NCBI RefSeq assembly: GCF_033807715.1
Contig: NC_084607.1
Location: forward strand, 12,270,441-12,334,440
DNA from: Cololabis saira
Taxonomy: Eukaryota > Chordata > Actinopteri > Beloniformes > Belonidae
Reading direction: 5' to 3'
Length of the DNA: 64,000 bases
Shown here: piece after piece, positions 37,801 through 51,597 of the stretch
Position numbering within the stretch: position 1 is the first letter of the stretch
Layout of the letters: the number at the start of each line of letters is the position of its first letter
The notes under the pieces: model-generated
The model's input: only the letters and a program-made list of their open reading frames with translations
Told to the model about the DNA's origin: nothing
The model's database searches: none
Made by a program: the position numbers and the translations under genes

Positions 37801-40800
37801 CTGGAGGATGTTAGATGCCCGAGGGCAGAAGCTGACCTTTTTCACTGATCACATCCACTATTATTATCATCACTGTTTCTCTTCTAATAGAGCAGAACGT
37901 CATATCCCTGGGAGACCGCGGCCCGCAAAACGGGAGAATGGAACAGTAATTTCACAGCAGTGGTGGAAAGGTGAGAAGAGAGAGCAGGAGAGAAGGTAGG
38001 AGAAAGTCCAATGTCAGCGAGGTGTGTGAAAACAAAGACAAACATGTGGTAATCTAAATAAAAGGGGAGCAGGGTTACGCTTCGGTATGCAGCTCTGTCA
38101 CCTATCAAATGCCTAACTTCGTTTATTTAGCTATTAATTTACAGGCTGTCTTGATACAAAGCAAGTACTTTCATTACACTTTTCTATTCCATCATTGCAA
38201 TAATCACCATGACCATTAGGATTTGTTTGCTTTAACAGACAGGGTCATCAATAATATGTTGTCACGAGCCTCTTTCATGCAGGGCGAGGGGCCCCGTTAA
38301 AGGCGACGCGCATGTGTCACACGAACCATACGCATTAAACTCATCACTCAAATCCTTTCTGCGCCGTAGAAAAAGGCATTTAGGCACATACACCAACAGA
38401 ATCAAAAGGCTGGAGAACAAAGAGTTTACATAGACAGATTTTGCCGTATAATTAGAAAAGCTGGTGCAAATCTCATAGCTGCAAAAGCTTCAGGCTTTCT
38501 CGCTTCTGTTTTTTTTTTTCTTTTTTTTTTTCCCCACGACGGGAAGCTGATATTAAATTGGGAGGAATGATAAGTCTAAGTCCACCCAGTATATTTGTGT
38601 TGCTGAAAAATAATTCTACAAAGAACTTCCCAAAAGTATTTCATACCCATGAACTGTTCTGCTAACAACCTCATTAGCATTTCAGCACTTTTTCTTTTTT
38701 TTTTTAAAGAAGGTAATCTGTAAGGCTAAGTTAAAAATCATGCAGGGCAATGAGGGGAAACGCGTGGATCAGGAAAACACAAACACAAATTTATTCAGTT
38801 GGGAAAACACTCATAATTGATTTAAAGATTTGACAGTAATAAATTATGACGGTCAGTTTCTTCATGCAAAATGAAGTGTTTGCATCTGATGATGAAGTAG
38901 CAGCATTCCCCATGCTATTAGGATTGATGTTTATACCTCAGATGTTTCACTCCAAATAGTTGGTTCAGTAGCAAAGCTCCCGCTATGAAGGAAATGATTG
39001 CCTCCTAGCAACCTCCACAGTCAAGCGTGCAAGACTGAATGGCAATCATTCACTTACAAATCAGAAAGCTATGCAAACTGCCGCATTAAAAAAATTGCAA
39101 TCAAGAAAAAAAAAAAATCTGTTTAAACAGGCCTGCCCTTAAATTGGAGTCAACTGACAACAGATACGTCCTTTTAAGTCAGCTCTGTTCACATTTTGTT
39201 TCAGAAATGTCTGAGGCAAGACTTTTATTTCAGAGGAAAGTATCAATTGACATGAAACATGAATGACAGAAGCCCATGCTTCGCCCGAGGGCTTTTTGGT
39301 AATTCTCCCTCTGACTCATAGGGGCTGAAGCTTTGTCATACCTGATACTCTTTTTGTACTCTCCTGAGTCAGGCAGGATGGAATAATGCAAGGCAGTGTA
39401 AGATTAAATGAGAATGAAATAGAATACATTAATTACTTCTTTGCCTCCATAAAAGCAATGACTTGCAAAAGTGAATATAATTATCATATTTTTACTTTTG
39501 AAATATCATTACCATCACCATTTGCAATCAAGCTTTGCTGAATGGGAGTCTGTGTTTTACTGACAAGTCTTCTCGAACGGTGAGGGTTTCAATAATTTCA
39601 TGGTTATTCATATTAATACAAGTTTAAATCACCCATTATTGGAATACATGGATCAGGTCAGGCCGACAATCTGTTTGCTAAAAACAGTTCGGCCTCAGTG
39701 GAATCTAGGGAGCATATGAAATTACAAACATGAAACTATGCCATAGTTTATAATGTCATAAAACAATATGCAGTTAAAATCTGGACAGAAAAAAGACAAA
39801 ATAATTGTTCCTGCATGAAAATACACAATACTAACCTTGAATAAACTGCTAATCTTCCTGCTGCTGCATTGTCATACTCCAGTTAGAACGATCGCTAATC
39901 TCCCTAATCCTTTTTTGTGCAGATATTGCTAGCAAGGACAATATAATAGCATTAGATATTATTCCTTCAAACGACCTGATTCTATTAAGTTTGCATTGAT
40001 GCTCAACAGCTCCCGTGGTCGCAGCCATAGCGAGAACCGATATCCTTGTGTAATGTTGACACTAAAGCAGTGATTCAAGATGGATAATATTTTTAATCCT
40101 ACAGCGACTACAAAATAACATTAAGGTCAGATCAACCCGGCATTTCTCCATTTACTCGGGTAGGTCAGTCTAGGCCGGAGCGCTGGTGCGGTAGTATCTC
40201 ACTGGCTACAGCAGCAGGGCTGTTTATATAATGACACCATTGTGCTGTCTCTGTGCAGATGGAACATCAGAGCTCTTGTAATGGCCTGTGTATTAGAGCC
40301 AATGTGTTTGATTACTGACTCAGGGAGAGCAGGGATAGGCTGTGTAGTCAGTAGGGAATAAGGCTCCCTCTAAAAGAGCAAACCAGGGGGAAAAAAAGAC
40401 TTATTTGAAGAAACAGAAGGAAAGAGGGAAGAGACAAAAAAAAGGAGACTTTAATGGAAGTGTGCTTTAAGGGAATGCAAATGAGATGAGGGAATCTGCA
40501 GAGCAGCAGAACACAGTGGAAGGATATCAAACAGCGGTAGTGTAGCTGCCGAGGAGGTAAAAGCAAAGGGAATGGGGCAGAGATAGAGAGAGAAAGAGAG
40601 AGAGCCTCTCTCACTTTGTTCAATATACGCTCTTGTACATTCTTCCGGCTTCAGTATCCGTCCTTAGATACAGCTCTCCACAAACCCCAACCCACACACC
40701 TTCTCATCTCTGGAGTCTACACTTTGACTATTGTTATTATATGTGAAACAATAGTAGTTCTTAAAAAACAAAAAAGAGTCACGGCGTTTATAAAGCAGCC

Positions 40801-41261
40801 AGTGAAGAGCCCCAAATCCTTGGTGACAGCTTCACATGATAATCAGGGAGCATGAGGATCTGAAGGCGCTTTCTCGGCATACAGTAGGACAACGATGAAT
40901 GGGTGATTAAGCTGCCCATAGCTAACATAGCTAAGTTTTTCAGGGCTGCTTCCGTGCAGCAGGGACTGGCTGCTACCTGGCCTGGTGGACAGGATCTCCA
41001 CCGTGGCCGAGGATTTACTGTGTCCGTGGAGAGCTTGTCACTGTTCATTATTACTGATGCAACAGGAGCCAATGCCACCACCCATCAATGCTTGCCCTGT
41101 GAAGCCTGCCACAGCTGCCAGAGGAAGTGACCTTAGCACCCACCTGTCTTCTCACACAAACACTGCAGCAGCAAAACTCTAATGAGCTCTAATGCCTTAC
41201 AGGGATCAAACCCCTGACCCAACTCAGCAATCATCTTTCACCCAATTTCTAGCCAATGGGG
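34880..41261. other. Upstream intron/5' flank, no gene seen
   Basis: About 6.4 kb without recognisable mobile elements or long microsatellites. The stretch 38100-40320 is notably free of simple repeats and reads like moderately AT-rich unique DNA. No coding exon was recognised on either strand. Confidence 0.45.
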
Positions 41262-41330
41262 AAAATCGTACATTAAATACATTCATTCAGTTTAATTTAA
41301 ACTGAATGAATGTATTTAATGTACGATTTT
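41262..41330. repeat. Perfect palindrome, 34-bp arms with a 1-nt centre
   Basis: The arms 41262-41295 and 41297-41330 are exact reverse complements around T41296. The AT-rich arms begin AAAATCGTACATTAAATAC. The DNA could extrude as a cruciform, and RNA could form a 34-bp stem. It directly abuts the probable element at 41346-41786. Confidence 0.95.
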
Positions 41331-41345
41331 GGTGTTTTGGTGTTT

Positions 41346-41786
41346 GGTGCTTGCTCTTTTTCCAAATTAAAATTCCAGACTTTTCCCAGACTTTTTTAAA
41401 ACTGATATTTTTTTTCCCAAGACCTTAACTTTACGTACTTGTATACTTGTGTGCCCACTGCCTACTTCATTGGTTGAGATTGTACCAATTGTGTTTATTA
41501 GAAATGTTTGTTAGAATTTTTTATAGGCTAGTATTCAATCAACGAATGCATTATTCACAGTAAATTATGTTTTTACTGATGAAAACGTTTCAAAACATGA
41601 AAATCACAAGTACATGCATTTTACATTTTCACAATGCCTTTGAGCATACTGTAAAATTCTACCATACATGTTTCCCCATACTTTATTAAGACTTTCACAC
41701 AAAATTCAAGACTTTTCAAGGCCTGGAAAACAGTGTTTCAAAATTCCATACTTATTAAGACTTTCAAGACTTGCGCAAGCACCCTG
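41346..41786. mobile_element. Probable terminal-inverted-repeat element
   Basis: GGTGCTTGC near the left end is matched by inverse GCAAGCACC at 41775-41783. Sequence motifs built on CCAGACTTTT and AAGACTTTCAAGAC recur inside, a pattern I associate with a fish interspersed repeat. Target duplication was not found and the left border is uncertain because the palindrome at 41262-41330 adjoins it. Confidence 0.5.
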
Positions 41787-44700
41787 TTAAATCATTTTAA
41801 GAAATGGCATAGCCTCATTTTTATTTTTATTTATTTATTTAATTTGCTTTCTCTTTCATCTCATCCCTTTAGTCCTCAACTTTAGTCAGATGAGATGCAC
41901 TCCTCAGTCAATCTGTCAACTTTGTCAGCGGGAGTCGCATCACAAATCAATGGAAATGAAATGAAAGATTCCCTATGACCATTAAGTCCAAACAACAAGA
42001 GTGATAACGGCCTGCTCTGACATTAATCTTATGAACCACCAACAATGGATTATGATATAACATGATAATGTTATGAAGCCGTGCTCTCCAGCGTAGTTCC
42101 CCTCCCACCCTTTGCACTGAGCTGCTCCCAGTTGTCACTTGGCTGTGACTGGCAGGCTGCCACCCCATGAGCCTCTGCACCGCCAGACCCAGCCAGATCC
42201 ATCTTCATTAAGGACAGACGCACTGTGAGTTGTGTATGTTATTATCAGTGTCTATTAATCTGAAAGCTCCAACAGGGCAACCCCCGTCTCAGTATTGCAC
42301 CAAAGCACACACATTACACACTAACACAACAGTATACATGCACTCATGCCTATCCAGATCCATCTTTCTCTAACAACGAGTATAGCAACAGACTTACTTT
42401 TTCACTCCTAATTGGATGCAAAAGATAATTCCTGCATGCTGGAAGAAAAATCCCCTGAATGTTTTTGCTTTGTAACCACCTCCTTAGCGTGTGTGTGTGA
42501 AGCTGCATATGGTCAAGGCCTTTACGATTCATAAACATGCTCACATGCATGCTAACTCCCACACATGTACACACAACGAAGACCCCATCGGGGCACCGCA
42601 TGTGATGTTGACCCAGTTTGGATCTGTGGCACAAAGTAGAGCAGGGATTCAGAACAAAAAGAGACAGTGACATTTAAAAATAGGTTGACATTCTTTTCAT
42701 CTCATACAGTACAATAGAGGTATCAATTTTTTATTTCAGAGGCACTGTCAAATCATTATTCCGTAACATCTTCAACGCTCTACTTTAGAGATCCACACCC
42801 TTTAAACAGGCACGTGGTTAGTCTAAGTGAAGCTGAGTTAGGGAGTTGATAAAAGCAACGCAGTTCTGCAGGTTACTGCTGAACTCATCAGTGGTGGAGA
42901 CGTCGGGGTTCCTAATCTTACCGGGCTGGTAGAAGCCACCACATTTCTGACAACCTTTAGAAAAGTAATTTTGCATATTTAATATTTTTTGATTTACACG
43001 GTTTGAGTTTCTAAAAAGGTTTTCTAGTCGACTAATCACAAAAAATTGCACAATATCTTAAAACATTTAATTTAGCCATTAGGTTTTGAAATTACTTAGC
43101 CTAAGATTGTTTGAGGCATGTGCCAACTAACAAGAAAAGATTGAAAACTATATATTCAGTCATAAATATGTGATTTATTAAACTTTGCTGCTCATAAGAC
43201 TATAAAACCTAAACAAAGTTACATCAAGTTAAAAGCTCGTTATATATATATGCTGAGTGGCCACCAGCAGCTTTGAACAGGAAAGTGACAGTGGACTTTG
43301 TGGAGTTTTTTTGAGAGTAATTACTGAGATCGGAAAATATGAGTCATCAGCCACCTGAAACAGAGACAAAAATATTTGCATTTTTAAAAACTTTTTTAAG
43401 CTGTTATATTGACTGGTGTCAATACAGAAGAAACAGGGACGCGATTAGTTTTGCCATTGATTTTTGTTGACTATGTCGAGTATTCGTTGCAGCCCTGCTT
43501 GACATATACTCATCCTCAAAAAACTTGAGATTTGACTAAGACTCTCAAATGAAAACAAGCGAAATATCTTCTTTTTTTTCTTCTTTTTGGCCACGATTCC
43601 CTGCCATTTCCTCCATTCTCATCAAGCAAGAATGGTTACTCCCCAGACTGCTCGCATACGTCTTTTAATGCAAAAGTTTCCCGATATCAATGACATGTAC
43701 ATGTACGAGGCAAATAACATCTACCATATCTGCAGTTGAAGAATCAAACATCCTGGACTGACCAAATCTAATTTTATCCCCTCAAACTCATCCAGAGGTC
43801 AATCACTTAACAATTTAAAAAGTTAACATAGCACAACTGGCTATTTGCAAATTTAAAAATAATAGCCATCTTTCAAGCAAAGAAAGGTTAATTTGGTTAG
43901 TCTGGCAATCATTTCAAATGTTCAAAAGATGATTTCAAATGATCAATAGCCTTACATGCTTGTTCACAATTCAGCCAGAGTGCTGTCTTTACGGTGACAA
44001 TGGAAACGGTTGTGTAACTTAATCATCCCAGTTCTGCTGCAAACATCTGCTACCTGCTGACACAAACTGCTACAAAGACCAGACATTGTTAACCCCAGCT
44101 ACAGGCAGGTTGCTGATTTATTGTTGACCATGTGGTGTTATGGAGTCATTAGGGTACAACGGGGATATTTATTAGATTATAAGATATCACAAGAGATGAT
44201 AAAAGCTTTGAATTCCTGAGAAATAACAAGATGTTGGAGGCAAACTCGGTGACGTGCAGGAGATGTATGAAGGTAGATAGAGATTCTACAATGCTTACTT
44301 AAGAGACTCGAGACTTGAGACCAAATTTGAGACTTCACTTGATCTTGCAAAAAACTGACTAGGGAGCCTCTTTGTATAAGTGATTTATATAAAGGCGAGG
44401 CACATTTATATTCTTGGTGCATCATTAAGCTTCTGATGTTGCCTTCTACAGTATTTTAGTGGATTTCAATTCATCCTTAAGCAGCTTAGCCAAACTGAAA
44501 CATAAAAAAGAAAAGTTTTTTTTCTGACCCTCTTAATTCATCCAAATGAATGTGTTTTCTATTGTAGAAGCACAGTGAGTGGATGTATGGCACTTTGCTG
44601 ATGCAAACAACTACTCCTGAATAAATGTGTTATTTGTGTTGACCAGTGTGTGCATGTGTGTGTGTGTGTTGGGTGGGAATGGGGGAGTCTGTGTGTAAGA

Positions 44701-44895
44701 CGTGTATTTGATTTGAAAAGAGTGGCCCCAATCTGCCTGCCAAGGTTACACAGCTTTACGATGTGCAGTGTGGCCAATAGGACTGAGACAGCAGCGTGGA
44801 TGGCATGGCCCATTTCTGAACCGTAGATGTCACTCACTTCATTCTTCTCCCATTTTTTCTGCTTTGGTCTCTCTCTCTCTTTCTCTCTCTCTCGC

Positions 44896-44949
<54 letters not shown>
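41787..44949. other. Upstream intron/5' flank, no gene seen
   Basis: Unique sequence with no supported exon. The segment 42060-42200 is GC-richer than its surroundings and has short open frames without known domains. Confidence 0.4.

Positions 44950-44957
<8 letters not shown>
44867..44957. repeat. Compound (CT)n-(CA)n microsatellite
   Basis: A CT tract (44867-44908, one CG interruption) runs into a CA tract (44909-44957, one CG interruption). The CA tract is the target site of family A copy 4. Confidence 0.95.
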
Positions 44958-44960
<3 letters not shown>

Positions 44961-45265
44961 GGATGGGCGGTATGGACTAAAAAAATGCATCACGATAATT
45001 TCTGGCATTTATCCCGATAACGATAAAAATGACGATAAAAAAATACCAATTCAACTCCACCTTTTTAACTAAAAATAAATAAATCTATCACCACATTCAG
45101 TCTTTGGAGCCCCCAAATCACTGCTCTAAAATAATATTAAATGCTACTAAACTACACCAATTAAATTGAATTGATAAAAACCAATTAAATTAGTACACCT
45201 GTACTGCAAAACTGTAATGACTCTATCCTTTTTTTTCTTTCTTTCAGGCTCATTTCTTTCAGGCT

Positions 45266-45317
<52 letters not shown>

Positions 45318-45550
45318 GGCTCATTTCCTTCCTTCCTTCCTTCCTTCCTTCCTTCCTTCCTTCCTTCCTTCCTTCCTTCCTTCCTTCCTTCCTTCCTTCC
45401 TTCCTTCACGCACACGTACGTTGTAAATCTGGCTTTACACAAAAACGTCATCAATGGGAAATTATCATTTTTACCACCAGATGACAAATTCTTACTGTGG
45501 GGAATTTTTTTGACGGTATATCGTGAACGGTAAAATATCGCCCATTCCTA
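44958..45550 (-). mobile_element. hAT-like MITE family A, copy 4 (inverted; GAAA/GGAA arrays)
   Basis: It lies in reverse orientation, with left end TAGGGATGGGCGGTAT and right end ATATCGCCCATTCCTA. ACACACAC flanks both sides (44950-44957, 45551-45558), consistent with an 8-bp duplication inside a CA microsatellite, though the repeat makes this less decisive. The arrays appear as TTTC (about 45268-45316) then TTCC (about 45326-45406). Like copy 2 it lacks the second direct-repeat copy next to the arrays. Confidence 0.92.
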
Positions 45551-45558
45551 ACACACAC

Positions 45559-48500
45559 ACACACAGGTCACATATACTAAACATACTGTACATATCAAGC
45601 TCAAACTCTGATTATTCATACTTGGACATCTCTGAATCAGTGACGGTAAAAGAAATATGAAAGGACAAAGCACAAGTAATAAAAGACAACTGATACATAA
45701 CATAAAGTGGCAAATGTCACAAATGCCAGCTTCTATGCTTGTCTGTTGCTCTGCTGTGTAAGGAAACAAACTGGTAAAATAGGGCCATGGACATTTTAAT
45801 TAAATGCTGCAAGTGCACATCCATACTATGAGGTTGTGGAAGAGGGATTAGTGGTGCTCTGATGACTGGATCTGTGGGAGAAAAAACAGCCCAGAGCTCA
45901 AAGCTTCAGTCTGTTAGGTCATAACAGGTGCCGCTTTCCACTGTCTGCTTCCGTTAATTATCAACTATGTAGTGCAGAAAACGTTTTGCTGGTGTTCACA
46001 CCAGGTGAACACCCATCAGAGCATGAGGAGGACCCAGAGGGGTCTCCCTTTTGGAGCTCGTTCAAGGCAGCACGACGTTCCATTGCGGCGTTTCACGTGA
46101 AGGTTTTGGTGGCAAGACGCTGGAACATTGCTGTTGCACGACTGAGCCAGACACAAAGCTGAATCACCCGCAAGACAAGCGTTCTTTTTGAAAGCACACA
46201 ATGAGGCACCGTTGGACTATCGCAGTTGCCTTTAGCGTAAATAAGAGCAGGCAATCCAGCTGGGATGAGGAGGTTGTCCTAAAGCATTACAGCCCAGTGA
46301 AGACATGCAGAGGAGCGCAGATTGAACATAAACTATGCATATGTAAGTATGCATACTTGTGAAAACACACACCCATAAAGCGATGTTCTCTTTTTTTGTT
46401 TTTGAGCTGGTGTGCATGCTGGTGTAATAATGACCCCTTGAGAGACTCGCATCCATACACACAGCTTCATATATTCACAAGTTTGCCTTTCTCCACAATC
46501 TCCCTTTCTGTTTCTTTGAATACTTATTTATCCTTTTATCTCCACCCCTCCATGGAGGCCTTGGTACATCAGTTTACCGTCGCATTTCTTACTGGTCGGC
46601 AGTCTCTGTGGAGCCTTTTATTTCCTGTGACCTTTCTCCCTCTTCACTCTGGGAGACTTAAGCGTCTGGTCAGTCTGAATCATTCCCTGCCCCTGCTTTT
46701 GTTCTGGTAAAAAGATTTGGCGAAGAAAGAGAACGAAGCACATAAAGGGAGATGAATCAACAGACATCTCATGGCGCCTGCTGCTGCTATCCAAGTGAAG
46801 GATGGTACTGTTTGTACTCATCCACCTTATCACCCCTCCCCCCTCAACATATCTTTCTTCAGTCTCACGTGCCTGCCCCGCCACACCCCCTACCTCTTCC
46901 CCACACATTACCTCTGATGTGCACTCACATGCTTCCTCCATCTCTCCGCAGTTCTCATCTTCTTTTCACACCTCATCATGAGATCCCAGTTCGCTTCATT
47001 CCCGTCAATAATTTAGGAGTTTTATTTATTCATTTATTTATTTTTGAGTGTTGAAATAAATAGCGCTTAGCCAATCAAAGTGGGACTTTGAGGCATTTTG
47101 CCAACTGCTTTCACCAATGGAAAAGAAGCTTTGGTGCCTGAAATTAAAAAGGAAGTGAGCTTGGACTTTTAAAGTAAATTATTCGAGTGAAAAGAAAAAA
47201 AAAAAACATCATAATCTTCGGAACTAGCTCCTGTTTTTGGAACTAAACCACTGATGAAAACAGTTTGGGTTTTTTTTTTTTTGTATCTGCACACAGAAAG
47301 ATTTAAATTGCAAATAGGGATTCACTGACAGCAGCATTCAGTCACAAAGTGAAACACCCTTAAAGATAACTAACACATGCAAATGAGCTGATTAGCTGTA
47401 TATGCAAATCAATTCATTATTTGTAGCAGGCATTTTATGTTAATTGACACAGTGGTTCACTGCAAATTAATAATATATGTTATAAATGTAGTATAGAATA
47501 ATCTACCATAATGAAGCAGATAAAAAGTGAAAGATAACAAATGGCTGCCTTTAAGGACTCTTTGTCCCCCTCTAACATATACCAAAAAAAAACAAAAAAA
47601 ATAAGATATATAAAAAACAATAATAATTTTCATGCTTATGAGACGCTGAATGAAGCTTCTCGGAATATTTATATCAAAACCAAACGTTTGCTCTGTGTCA
47701 AAACTGGTGGGTGTGGAGGGAATGCTGCTGGCTGTAAGCTCTGCAGGGTTCCCTCTCTCACTCTCTCCCTTTAGCTGTCTCCCGTCCCTATTGTCTTTTG
47801 GCCCTGTGACCTGTGCAGGTCTCACGTTCCTGACTCTTCTCTCAGCAAGCAGGCGATCGATAGATGCATCTGACTTTACCCTGACTCAATAACCTTTCAT
47901 GCACATCCTTTTCCTCTAAGGAGTGCATGTGCGTGTGTGTTTGAGCGTGTCTCAGAAGCAGAAGGCCATGGCTCTGCATGTGCAGGCTTGTGCTTGCGAG
48001 GCATGGTTCTGTCTTTTTTTCCCATTTGTTTTGGCAGAACTGTTGATGTGTGTGTATGTCTGCCAGTTCCAGTCTCTCACCCCAAGGCCTAGAAGTCACG
48101 GCAGTGAGAAAACAGATTGATTTCTCCCCCTCCCACGTACAAACAATTAACTACACGGTGCTCAATTAGACACGCGCTGGAGATGCCTCCAGACGAGTCT
48201 TTCCCTTGACCTGGGAGCTGTATCCCGCAAACCGACGTATAGCACTTCACCCCAACAACAAAGCTTCAGAGGTGTCAAGATCGGTGGGAGCCAGTGAGGT
48301 ATTTATTTGCTTTGCTCCTGCCGAAATTACCCCTTCCTGTTGTTCATGGCATCTTCCTAGATTGTGTCCCAACACAAAATGAGCCAAGATTATCCTTAAT
48401 GATGTCAAAGGTGTGGGGTTTCATTATCACTGGCTGTTCACACACCGCTCCACAGCTTGTGCTAGCTGAGTAAGCAGAGTTAAGATGCTAATTTAAAAGC

Positions 48501-48862
48501 AGGGGAATTCCAGCGGAGCGTGCAACACTCAGCCGCATCAGCCGGCCCATATCCACCTTAGGGACCCATATCCACGTAACACATGTTGATCACCCAGTAA
48601 AGGACAAACAAGGTTGTCATCTCCCCGTCAACTTTCTGTCACTTCACATTTTTCCATGTGAAACACTTGAGTGAGCATGTCTTTCTCTGTATTTCTCTTC
48701 CTTTCCTTGAGCCAAGACATTTGTCAGAATTTCAACTGTGTCCTCTTGCTTCACTAAACCAAGCTCTGCTTGCTCGCTACCACACGAAAAAAGGAAAGAG
48801 CAAAGGGTTTTCCGTCTATAACTAATCAAGGTAAGATCATATATTACAGCTAGTTTTCATGT
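45559..48862. other. Upstream intron/5' flank, no gene seen
   Basis: Mixed unique sequence with pyrimidine-rich stretches near 46480-46560 and 46840-46960. No supported exon or element. Confidence 0.4.
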
Positions 48863-48870
48863 CTGCTTAT

Positions 48871-49840
<970 letters not shown>

Positions 49841-49848
49841 CTGCTTAT

Positions 49849-50798
49849 TATTCTAAATTCTGAGCAGTCTAACTGTGAATGCAATTAATGTCACATTATG
49901 ATTTGATTATGAGCTTTTCCATCACTGATTTTAGAAAATACTATTATAGTCAAACGGTTTTAATGCATATTTAAATTAGTAACAAATGCACTGAATATTA
50001 GGCCCAAATACCCACAACAAAATTAAATAAAATATGAAATTTAAGGGAAACATTCAGACTCAAGTGTCAAAATTATTGCCAAAGATGCTGGTGTTTCTGT
50101 TAATTTTGAGGCACGGGCCAAGTCATTCATAACACGGGTTAAGGGAAACAATAGACTTCAGGATTGACTCTGTGTTTATGAATCAAAGGCAAGATGAAAG
50201 AGAAAGAGGGAGAGACATAGAGAGAAATAGAGAATTCATAGAAATACAAGCTTCAGTGGGTGTTAACATTTCTAATTATCTCACTGTCACGTCTTGAGGC
50301 TAAGAAGATAACACCAGAAGTCACCAGGGTGACAGAGTGTATACACATGTGCAGAATATGCAATCTGCTCGTACACAAAGAATCCCACACACTCATACAC
50401 ATCCAGCCTCCGTGCAAGCCCATCAGATCTGTCCTTCTCCACATGATTGATAATACCACTCACTCATCTTTTCACACTTAAAGTTTATTAAAGTTTCCCT
50501 CACGTTTTTGCATTGTTTCAGTGCTGTCTCACCCTTGTTCGTCCCCTGTTACTTACACATTGGGGGGGGGGGGGGGGGGGGCAGTATGCTGAACATTCCC
50601 ATTGATTTCTATCCTTGTCATTCTAACAGGACATGGACTATGGGCTGTGTTTTTTTATAATAAAGCCCATCCTGTGGGGGTTAGCTGGTTGTTTGGCTGA
50701 TCAGATAAGTAGCAGAGGGAGAGACAGTGGATTTAACCGGTTTTAGAAATCACAACAGGACATCACTCCTCTTTTTTTAGCTGCACTGTAAATCCCAA
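49849..50798. other. Upstream intron/5' flank, no gene seen
   Basis: Unique sequence apart from a 20-base G run at 50562-50581. Confidence 0.45.
50562..50581. repeat. Poly-G run (G20)
   Basis: Twenty consecutive G on the plus strand. It could form intermolecular or stacked G-quadruplex structures. Length is likely unstable. Confidence 0.9.
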
Positions 50799-50806
50799 CT
50801 GAGGAA

Positions 50807-51597
50807 TAGGGGTGGGAAAAAATATCGATATGGCAATATATCGCGATACTTTTCCAGCCGATTCAATATCGATATTCAAAATTTGAATATCGATTTTTTT
50901 TTTAATTTTTTTTTTTTTTTTTTTTTATCCCCGATTTTTTTCCCATTATATCACCCAGTGCTCCTACCTAAGTGACAGTCCTGGGTATTGCCACTCTCTA
51001 CCAACCCTGGGAGGGCCCTGCACTGAGCTCAGGTTTTATTTCACGTTTTATTTCATTTTATAATTTATTTTTTATATAACACAATTGCCTGTCCTTAAAA
51101 AATGAAAAATAATGGACAGAGGTTTATTTATTTATGGATTTATATCTATACTGACTGATCACTGTGCCTGTCCTTGGTTTTAGTACCCATCTTTCTTGTG
51201 TTTATTATCATTTGCCACATAATTAAAGCAACCTAATACTAAATTTAATGTTAATTTCATATGATGTAAATAATATGAAAAACATATACAAATATGTTGT
51301 AACTTTAGCTTGTATAGTTATAATAAAACATTGTTTTGACTCAGTTTGTCCCATGAATTGTCACTATAATCTGATGAACGTGCAACTCGGATTTTAAGAT
51401 CCATCACTATCATCTGATGTACATATATACAACTTGGATTTTAAGATGTGTAATGCATTTTTAAATTTTTCGGTGAACTATGTAGAATATAATAATCGGG
51501 ATATCGCATAATCGGGATATCGCAATGTGTATCGTATCGTGGCTCAAGTATCGTGATGCGTATCGTATCGTGAGGTCCTTCCCAATACCCACCCCTA
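50807..51597. mobile_element. hAT-like MITE (family C), 791 bp
   Basis: The ends are TAGGGGTGGGAAAAAATATC and the inverse form of TAGGGGTGGGTATTGGGAAG. A perfect 8-bp target duplication CTGAGGAA flanks it (50799-50806, 51598-51605). Subterminal regions are rich in ATCGATA (left) and TATCGTATCG (right). A poly-T stretch lies near 50896-50927. No transposase frame is visible. Confidence 0.88.

Noticed and set aside
42060..42240. GC-richer segment with a GTGAGT donor-like site, considered as an upstream adgrl1 exon
   Set aside because: The donor-like site is on the plus strand whereas the gene is on the minus strand, and no matching acceptor or coding pattern was found.
46016..46201. 61-codon minus-strand frame with relatively high GC
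   Set aside because: No bracketing splice sites that fit the latrophilin phase and no similarity I can name.
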